Of a stretch of 29,568 nt of DNA, positions 24,464 through 29,568 are shown piece by piece. The number at the start of each line of letters is the position of its first letter. Within the stretch, counting starts at the first letter, position 1. The DNA comes from a virus. The notes beneath the pieces were generated by a model. It saw only the letters and a program-made list of their open reading frames with translations, was not told where the DNA came from and did not search any database. A program made the translations under genes and the position numbers. Location: positions 1 to 29,568 of the IMG/VR virus record IMGVR_UViG_3300024520_000362; one strand, 5' to 3'.

Positions 24464-24953
24464 GGTTGAGGCCGACCTTGCTTTCAGTAGGTCCCTGTCT
24501 CGCATCCTCCGACAGAGTCACTTCATGGGTCTATGGGAGAAAGCTACGGAACGTGACCGTGGGCTACTCGTCGGACACATCGACAGGCGAAACAAGAAGG
24601 GCATCAACCAGTGGGTTAGGCTCCAGACACTCAAGGTCAAGGACTTCAAAGACTGGCCTGTTTCAAAACTACGCCCCTTTGCACGTGAGCTAGGGGTTCA
24701 AGAGTATCACCATCTACGCAAGGCCCAACTTGTGTGGCAGATTGAACGGAAACTTGATGCCGAAGCCGAAGAAGAAGCGGACTACCAGGAACGTTGTGCA
24801 AGTCGTGAAGCAACACAGCTTGCGCTCCAGGTTGAAGCATCTGGAACGGAACTACCGACAACTCCTTCAAGAGAACGCAATAATGATGCACACGTCGTCG
24901 ATGACGGCGGCTCTTGCGAAGGCCCTAGTCAACAAAGGAATCGTGACGAATGA
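24438..24953 (+). CDS. SAP/Rho-N-like putative DNA-binding protein
   Basis: I choose the ATG after GGAGG (GGAGGTGGACG-ATG), giving 171 residues. Residues about 66-105 (from LKVKDFKDWPVSKLRPFARELG to the RKAQLVWQIERKL helix) match the helix-loop-helix pattern of SAP or Rho N-terminal domains, which bind nucleic acid. The C-terminal 65 residues are low-complexity and acidic, then Gln- and Arg-rich. The stop sits in an ATGA overlap with the gene at 24950. The last 197 bases also overlap another open frame (24757-25206), so the C-terminal tail may be shaped by two codes. Confidence 0.6.
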   Translation: MDLIQILCKVEADLAFSRSLSRILRQSHFMGLWEKATERDRGLLVGHIDRRNKKGINQWVRLQTLKVKDFKDWPVSKLRPFARELGVQEYHHLRKAQLVWQIERKLDAEAEEEADYQERCASREATQLALQVEASGTELPTTPSRERNNDAHVVDDGGSCEGPSQQRNRDE

Positions 24954-25206
24954 AGAAATCGACTTCGCCCTCCAAGACGTCCGTCAGCAATGTCTTGCGG
25001 GAAGCGCAATGGGACCCGAGAGCGACGGGGATGAGGGCTCCGATGGCTCAGATGAGTGCGAGCTATCTGACGGATCATGCGATCTGTCTGATCCAGCAGT
25101 CGAAGACGCTTCAGACAGGGGAGCCGTCGGGGAAGCTGGACACCCCCGAGGGGCAGATAGTGCTGGACGGGATGGTCCGGACGATGCTTCTCCAAGCGAT
25201 GGGTGA
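24757..25206 (+). CDS. Overprinted coiled-coil candidate gene
   Basis: This frame (149 residues) overlaps two other candidate genes. Its first 85 residues look like a true protein: a basic start (MPKPKKKR), then a coiled-coil stretch (LRSRLKHLERNYRQLL), then ALVNKGIVTNEEIDFAL, a motif often seen in small folded domains. The remaining 65 residues are Asp-, Gly- and Ser-rich and look like a shadow of the gene at 24950. There is only a weak ribosome site. It may be a real small protein whose tail has no function. Frameshifting into it from the upstream gene is another option. Confidence 0.4.
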   Translation: MPKPKKKRTTRNVVQVVKQHSLRSRLKHLERNYRQLLQENAIMMHTSSMTAALAKALVNKGIVTNEEIDFALQDVRQQCLAGSAMGPESDGDEGSDGSDECELSDGSCDLSDPAVEDASDRGAVGEAGHPRGADSAGRDGPDDASPSDG

Positions 25207-25243
25207 GCTAGCCCTCGCTGTCGACAAGACGGATCGGGAGTAA
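24950..25243 (+). CDS. Small hypothetical protein
   Basis: This 97-residue frame starts with ATG in an ATGA overlap with the SAP-like gene and ends two bases before the nuclease gene. It begins with a Ser/Lys-rich stretch, then has several helical segments (MSASYLTDHAICLIQQ, QIVLDGMVRTMLLQAM). Its third codon positions favour G and C as in genuine genes here. No family recognised. It shares 257 bases with the frame at 24757-25206. Confidence 0.55.
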   Translation: MKKSTSPSKTSVSNVLREAQWDPRATGMRAPMAQMSASYLTDHAICLIQQSKTLQTGEPSGKLDTPEGQIVLDGMVRTMLLQAMGELALAVDKTDRE

Positions 25244-25244
25244 G

Positions 25245-25595
25245 ATGAGGCGTAAGTCGTTCAGTAAGAAGGGCCCAGAGACTATCATACGTGATAAGCT
25301 CATCCCTTACCTTAAAGCTAGGGGATGGTTTGTCAAGATCGTCCACGGCAATAAGTTCACTAGCGGCTTACCCGACCTCTTCATCGCGCACATCTCACAT
25401 GGGCCGAGGTGGGTGGAGCTTAAGAACCCTGCAAGCTACCACTTCACCCCGGCCCAGAAGAAGACTTTTCCCGAGATGACTGAGCAGGGCGTTGGCATCT
25501 GGATCTTGACAGCAGCCAACGACGAAGAATACAAGAAGCTTTGGTCGCCGCCTAACTGGTATATCTACTACGGTAGGAGTAAGAAACCATTTTGA
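25245..25595 (+). CDS. VRR-NUC-type nuclease
   Basis: The 116-residue protein fits the short VRR-NUC family of PD-(D/E)XK nucleases: Glu12 in PETIIRDKL, Asp44 in SGLPDLF, then Glu58 and Lys60 in RWVELKNP, in the correct order. Such stand-alone phage nucleases may resolve branched DNA or cut recombination structures. It starts with ATG four bases after GGGAG and ends in a TTGA overlap with the ribonucleotide reductase gene. The SNF2-like ATPase in the same arm is the kind of partner often found with these nucleases. Confidence 0.85.
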   Translation: MRRKSFSKKGPETIIRDKLIPYLKARGWFVKIVHGNKFTSGLPDLFIAHISHGPRWVELKNPASYHFTPAQKKTFPEMTEQGVGIWILTAANDEEYKKLWSPPNWYIYYGRSKKPF

Positions 25596-27523
25596 ACTAC
25601 GCAAAGAAACTTGACGCATCGTTCGTGCGTCGCTACGTATTGGCTGAGGTCCCTTGGGGACCTATTGGCTATGTGACCTACAAGCGCACATACGCCAGGC
25701 CCATCGAGGGGTCGGACCGGGTCGAAGAGTGGTGGGAGACCTGCTCCAGGATGGTGCACGGGCTGCTGGACCAGGGTCTAGCGGTCAGCCAAGAAGAGGC
25801 CGAGCAACTCTACCACTACTTCTTCAACCTCAAGATGCTTACGGGTGGTCGGGGTATCTGGCAACTCGGCACCAAGAACATCGAGACCATCGGTGCTGAC
25901 AGCCTCCAGAACTGCTGGCATGTCACGTGTCATCGGCTCAAGTCGTTCTTGTTTGCCTTCAACCAACTCATGTTGGGTGGTGGCGTCGGCTTCAGCATTC
26001 AGGCTGAGCACATCTACAAGCTGCCTCCGGTGCGCTTCAAGCCTACGGTCAAGCGTGTCGACTCGTGGGATTGTGACCACATCGTCACTGACAATCGTGA
26101 GGGCTGGGTTGCTCTGCTCGGCAAGGTGTTCGAAGCCTTCTTTGACACTGGCAAGGACTTCTCGTATTGCACGCGTGCAGTGCGCGGACGTGGGACGGCT
26201 ATCAACGGTTTCGGCGGGACTGCTTCAGGTCCTGAGATTCTGGTCAAGGGCATCAAGCAGATCGTCAAGATCCTTACCCACGCCTTCGGTCGTCAGCTAA
26301 CGGATGTCGAGTGCCTCGATATCTACAACATTATCGGCTCCATCGTGGTGGCTGGTAACGTGCGACGTTCGGCTGAAATCGCCATTGGGGATTCGATGAG
26401 CATCGACTTCCTGAACGCCAAGAAGTGGGAGTTGGGCAACGTGCCAAACTGGCGGACGATGTCGAACAATACCGTTGCTGAGACGATGTTCGAGCGCCTG
26501 TCAGATTTGTTCTGGGGCAACTACAATGGTGATGGGGAACCTGTTGGTCTCTGTAACCTCAACGTCGCCCGAAACTACGGCCGTCTCGTCGATGGCAAGG
26601 GCTACCGTCTAGACCCTAGGGTCAAGGGAACAAACCCCTGTGGTGAGATCTTCCTCGAAGACGCGGAGTCGTGCAACCTGCTCGACATCTTCCTCCCCAA
26701 CGTCAACCGCTCCGAACTGTTCACGGCAGCGAACCTGGCACTTAAGGTTGGAAAGACCATCTCGTTGGTGCCGCACTCTGATCCTGATACCCAGGCTGTT
26801 GTGGACCGGAATCACCGTATCGGTATCGGCGTCACGGGCTTTCAACAGGCGTTGCAGCATCGTGATCCCCGACTCTTCGATGCAGTCTACAAGAGCATTG
26901 AGTCGACGGACTCGTCATACTCAGCCCTGGTAGGGTGTGCGACGAGTATCAAGCTGACCACGGTCAAGCCGTCGGGCACCTTGTCCTGCTTGGCTGGAGT
27001 GACCTCTGGGATGCACGCTGCCAAGAGTCGTTACTACATCCGACGTATCAGGATGTCGGCTGACGATGACTTGATCCAGACGTGTCGGTCAGCGGGGTAT
27101 TGGGTCGAGCCTCTCCTGAACATGGACGGCACGCACAACTACGAGACGATGGTCGTCGAGTTCCCGTGCAAGACGCCTGAAGGCACGGTCATCGAAGACG
27201 AGATGACGGCCGTCGACCAGTTGGAGACGCAGCTTTGGTTGCAGACACACTGGGCCGACAACGCTGTCTCGTGCACCGTGTCCTACGACGAGGAGGAGTT
27301 GCCCGACATCAAGAAGTGGTTGTCCAAGAACTACAACGAGAAGGTCAAGTCCACATCCTTCCTCAAACGTTCGGGTGGTGGCTACAAGCAGTTGCCTTTC
27401 GAGGACATCGAGGAGTGGGAGTTCAAGCAGGCCATCTCCAAGATCAAGCCCTTGGGTAAGATCACTACGGGCGGCAGTATTACTGGGGTCGAATGCACCT
27501 CCGGGGTATGTCCAGTCAAATGA
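25592..27523 (+). CDS. nrdJ: Class II (adenosylcobalamin-dependent) ribonucleotide reductase
   Basis: This 643-residue protein has the class II signature NPCGEIFLEDAESCN (residues 348-362). Cys350 would carry the thiyl radical, Glu352 is the partner acid, Cys361 and Cys108 (SLQNCWH) form the redox pair, and the C-terminus CTSGVCPVK holds the two Cys that pass electrons. It uses adenosylcobalamin, not a metal-oxygen cofactor, so it works with or without oxygen, and depends on B12 in the host. It is about 100 residues shorter than the well-known Lactobacillus-type enzyme, mainly in the region after FLPN. The start is TTG in a TTGA overlap with the nuclease stop. It supplies dNTPs together with the kinase-like protein on the other arm. 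Confidence 0.9.
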   Translation: MNYAKKLDASFVRRYVLAEVPWGPIGYVTYKRTYARPIEGSDRVEEWWETCSRMVHGLLDQGLAVSQEEAEQLYHYFFNLKMLTGGRGIWQLGTKNIETIGADSLQNCWHVTCHRLKSFLFAFNQLMLGGGVGFSIQAEHIYKLPPVRFKPTVKRVDSWDCDHIVTDNREGWVALLGKVFEAFFDTGKDFSYCTRAVRGRGTAINGFGGTASGPEILVKGIKQIVKILTHAFGRQLTDVECLDIYNIIGSIVVAGNVRRSAEIAIGDSMSIDFLNAKKWELGNVPNWRTMSNNTVAETMFERLSDLFWGNYNGDGEPVGLCNLNVARNYGRLVDGKGYRLDPRVKGTNPCGEIFLEDAESCNLLDIFLPNVNRSELFTAANLALKVGKTISLVPHSDPDTQAVVDRNHRIGIGVTGFQQALQHRDPRLFDAVYKSIESTDSSYSALVGCATSIKLTTVKPSGTLSCLAGVTSGMHAAKSRYYIRRIRMSADDDLIQTCRSAGYWVEPLLNMDGTHNYETMVVEFPCKTPEGTVIEDEMTAVDQLETQLWLQTHWADNAVSCTVSYDEEELPDIKKWLSKNYNEKVKSTSFLKRSGGGYKQLPFEDIEEWEFKQAISKIKPLGKITTGGSITGVECTSGVCPVK

Positions 27524-28005
27524 AGATGATTGAGCAGCCGTCTCGTTGGTCGTGTCTCGCGACATCCTGGGCTATGGTCTTGGACGTCCCGGTTGAAGTG
27601 CTGTTCACCCTCGTAGGCCACGATGGTGGAGAGATTCTTTACCCAAGTAGCCCAGAGCCAGCGAGGCGGCGCTCTTTCCATCCCGCCGAATTCATCCACC
27701 CGGCTCTAGGTGCTGGGTTCGCTGTCGTGCCTGTCGAGCGCCGACCTTGTTGGAGGAACCCAGAGGGCGGTGTTGATTACGTCAAGCATGCTGGAGGTAA
27801 TGATCGGATGATCGCGACCTTCATGTCTAGGTTTGATGGGGTTATCACTGGTGAAACCCCTCGTGGCCTGTCTCATGCAGTGGCTTGGGACCATCGAGCC
27901 CGACTGATTCACGACCCTAGCGGCGATTACCGTCAGAGAACTTACATGACCATCCACACGTTTTGGGCCGCAGTGCCCAGGGAGAAAAAGAATGGACGCA
28001 GTTGA
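27520..28005 (+). CDS. Papain/C39-like fold protein
   Basis: I choose the ATG in an ATGA overlap with the reductase gene, giving 161 residues. It has EQPSRWSCLATSWAMVL with Gln6 and Cys12, then SHAVAWD with His119, and LIHDPSG with Asp132, which is the order of a papain-like cysteine peptidase active site, close to the C39 group. Phage proteins beginning in this way are known but have no confirmed role; some may be inactive or act as deamidases or transglutaminases. The ribosome site is not obvious, in line with coupling to the reductase. Confidence 0.6.
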   Translation: MKMIEQPSRWSCLATSWAMVLDVPVEVLFTLVGHDGGEILYPSSPEPARRRSFHPAEFIHPALGAGFAVVPVERRPCWRNPEGGVDYVKHAGGNDRMIATFMSRFDGVITGETPRGLSHAVAWDHRARLIHDPSGDYRQRTYMTIHTFWAAVPREKKNGRS

Positions 28006-28189
28006 TACCGCGATGGAAGCCTGGTGGACAGCCAACAAGGCTGACATGAAGGTGCAGTTGGAGGCGGTTGTGGGCGACAACAAATACAAGTTGTTGTCCA
28101 CGACCAAGACGAATGAGGAATACGAAGCGGCCCTAGGGGCGCGAAACATTCCTTACCACATCGCTCAGATGGCCAAGGGACTCTACTAA
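27992..28189 (+). CDS. Small hypothetical protein
   Basis: This 65-residue protein starts 14 bases inside the end of the papain-like gene, after a GGGAG site. It has an N-terminal helix with two Trp (AMEAWWTANK) and a second helix with a Tyr-rich motif (NEEYEAALGARNIPYHIAQMAK). No family recognised. The overlap and ribosome site support it. Confidence 0.55.
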   Translation: MDAVDTAMEAWWTANKADMKVQLEAVVGDNKYKLLSTTKTNEEYEAALGARNIPYHIAQMAKGLY

Positions 28190-28207
28190 GGGGTGGCCGC
28201 CTCAACT

Positions 28208-28795
28208 ATGAGAGTCCCGAAAGCTAGAGGACGAAGCATCGTCCATGATTTCAAAAACTTGCCGCCTGCTCTGACGCCTGAAGCGTTGGAGCAGGCGGTA
28301 GAGTCACATGATGTTGACGCCCTCATTCACGGGCACATGCGTCTGGCTCTACAAGTCATCGCTATCTACGGACAGAGCGATGACCTCATTGGTGCGGGCA
28401 TGTTTGGGTTGGTGTATGCTGTCAATCGCTGGCCTGAAGTGCGGCGAGACAACAACATCTCCCCTTACATTGTCACGATCATTCACTCCAAGATCCGCGA
28501 CCACCTAGACAATGACGATGTTGTTAGGATGCCGGGTCGAACACGTCGGCTGAAGAAAGCTGACCGGGTGAAGGTTGTTCACGATATCGATGTCGCCTGC
28601 AAGAACGGCGATGACCGCATTCACTTCAGGGAGATGATGTCCCTGGTTGTTAAGACCCCTCTAGAAAAGCGTATCGTCGAGCTACGTATGGAGGGGCATG
28701 GCGATGTTGAAATCGCCTACCGTCTAGGGTATACCCAGCCTCACATCGGCAACATCCGCAACCAACTCAAGAAACGATTCCTGGACCTACAATGA
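28208..28795 (+). CDS. Phage sigma-like transcription factor
   Basis: The protein has two regions of sigma70 type. On the longer numbering from the GTG at 28193, residues 41-110 (GHMRLALQVIAIYGQSDDLIGAGMFGLV in outline, then AVNRW and IHSKIRDHL) match sigma region 2, which binds core polymerase and melts the -10 box. Residues 157-200 (EKRIVELRMEGHGDVEIAYRLGYTQPHIG in outline) match region 4, a helix-turn-helix that reads -35 boxes. Region 3 is mostly missing. I choose ATG at 28208 because AAGGGG lies before it, though the spacing is long; GTG at 28193 is possible. It likely directs host polymerase to phage promoters. The paired promoter elements in the middle of the window are the best candidates. 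Confidence 0.7.
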   Translation: MRVPKARGRSIVHDFKNLPPALTPEALEQAVESHDVDALIHGHMRLALQVIAIYGQSDDLIGAGMFGLVYAVNRWPEVRRDNNISPYIVTIIHSKIRDHLDNDDVVRMPGRTRRLKKADRVKVVHDIDVACKNGDDRIHFREMMSLVVKTPLEKRIVELRMEGHGDVEIAYRLGYTQPHIGNIRNQLKKRFLDLQ

Positions 28796-29568
28796 GAAAA
28801 CCTGAATACTTGAGCCCGACGTCGATTGCCACCTACGTGGATGACCCTGAGAAGTTCTATCTCAAATACATCACGGACAACCGACCTCCGCGCGATCCTC
28901 AGACAAAGCCGATGTCGGTGGGTTCAGCCTTCGATGCCTACGTCAAGGCTTACCTGGTCGAGTGCCTGTTCGGTAAGGGCTCCAAGCCTGAGTTCGAACT
29001 CGATGCCTTGATGGTCTCTCAGGTTGAGGCCCATAACCGCGACTGGGCTTACGGTGCTGGCCTCAACTGCATGGAGCAATACAAGCAGCTGGGTGCGTTG
29101 GCTGACTTGTTGGCAGCCTTGGAGAAGTCCATCGTTGAGCCTAGGTTCGAGAGCGATCTCTACGAGACCTTCATCTTCGAAGGTGTGCCCATCCGCTTCC
29201 GTGGCAAGCCTGACTGCTCATTCGTGAATGATCGTGAGATCAAGATCATCCTTGACTGGAAGGTCAACGGCTACTGCGCCAACAGAACGACGAGCCCCAT
29301 GCAGGGTTACGTCAAGCTTCGTGAGTCTGGTAAGCTGCCGAAGACCCACAAGAAGTGCACGATGGGCTTGGTCGACGGGGTCTTCATCAACACGGAGTAT
29401 GGGCTGGAACTCTTCAACCAGTCTTGGGCTCGTCAGACGACCATCTACGGCTGGCTCGGTGGGTGTGAGGTTGGTGAGAAGTTCATCTCGATCATCCATC
29501 AACTGGCCTGCAAGGCTACCCCGACCAAGCCGATCATCAGGGTTGCTGAGCACGCCTCACACATCTTG
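28792..29568 (+). CDS. RecB/Cas4-like PD-(D/E)XK nuclease (3' end cut by window edge)
   Basis: The frame starts with ATG in an ATGA overlap with the sigma-like gene and remains open to the end, giving 259 visible residues. The N-terminus YLSPTSIATYVDDPEKFYLKY and MSVGSAFDAYVKAY are typical of RecB- and Cas4-type nucleases. Asp141 in RGKPDCSF, then Asp155 and Lys157 in ILDWKVNG form the catalytic core, and Gln215 and Tyr219 (RQTTIYGW) form the usual QxxxY motif. It probably processes DNA ends during recombination or packaging. No Cys cluster for an iron-sulfur site can be judged because the C-terminus is missing. Confidence 0.85.
   Translation, partial: MRKPEYLSPTSIATYVDDPEKFYLKYITDNRPPRDPQTKPMSVGSAFDAYVKAYLVECLFGKGSKPEFELDALMVSQVEAHNRDWAYGAGLNCMEQYKQLGALADLLAALEKSIVEPRFESDLYETFIFEGVPIRFRGKPDCSFVNDREIKIILDWKVNGYCANRTTSPMQGYVKLRESGKLPKTHKKCTMGLVDGVFINTEYGLELFNQSWARQTTIYGWLGGCEVGEKFISIIHQLACKATPTKPIIRVAEHASHIL

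Noticed and set aside
1-29568. CRISPR arrays, insertion sequences and transposases
   Set aside because: I saw no regularly spaced direct repeats of the needed length and no transposase motifs on either strand.

Overview
The window (about 29.6 kb) is part of the genome of a tailed double-stranded DNA bacteriophage or a related prophage. The evidence is a tail tape measure protein followed by tail proteins, a phage-style replication set, and very tightly packed genes. A small predicted lipoprotein and a strong sigma70-type promoter suggest a Gram-negative host. The host cannot be named from sequence alone. No terminase, capsid, portal, integrase or endolysin is visible, so both ends of the genome lie outside the window.

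Layout. (1) Positions 2-9488, plus strand: the tail module. It holds the tape measure protein (cut by the left edge), a small conserved phage protein, a repeat-bearing 650-residue tail protein, a 132-residue protein related to that protein's C-terminus, an 898-residue hub-like protein, a 308-residue protein, and a small zinc-ribbon protein. (2) Positions 9504-13832, minus strand, converging on the tail module: a DEDDh exonuclease, a 101-residue protein, a deoxynucleoside monophosphate kinase-like protein, a 63-residue protein, and an 899-residue primase fused to an SF3 helicase. (3) Positions 13833-14154: a divergent control region. It carries two inward-facing copies of a 30-bp element, TATTTT-N8-TTGCCGTAGTATAGGG, one ahead of each arm. 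(4) Positions 14155 to the right edge, plus strand: a divergent ParB-like protein, an unusual tRNA-like RNA element, a possible ssDNA-binding protein, a strong hairpin terminator, an SNF2-like ATPase with zinc-finger inserts, small membrane proteins, a consensus host promoter, a WYL_2/DUF2693-like protein, holin-like and lipoprotein genes, a second ParB-like protein, a family A DNA polymerase with proofreading domain, small genes in overlapping frames, a VRR-NUC nuclease, a class II (B12-dependent) ribonucleotide reductase, a papain/C39-like protein, a sigma-like factor, and a RecB/Cas4-like nuclease cut by the right edge.

How it fits together. The two arms flanking the control region carry complementary replication functions. 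Primase-helicase, nucleotide kinase and exonuclease lie on the left. Polymerase, ribonucleotide reductase, helicase-like ATPase and nucleases lie on the right. The paired 30-bp elements end in TATAGGG and look like phage-specific promoters that could switch on both arms together. The sigma-like protein at the right end is a candidate to read them, although a T7-type polymerase encoded elsewhere is an alternative.

Most gene junctions overlap by a few bases, often as NTGA (ATGA, GTGA, TTGA). This helps choose starts and points to an unusual CTG start for the DNA polymerase, which restores its first exonuclease motif.
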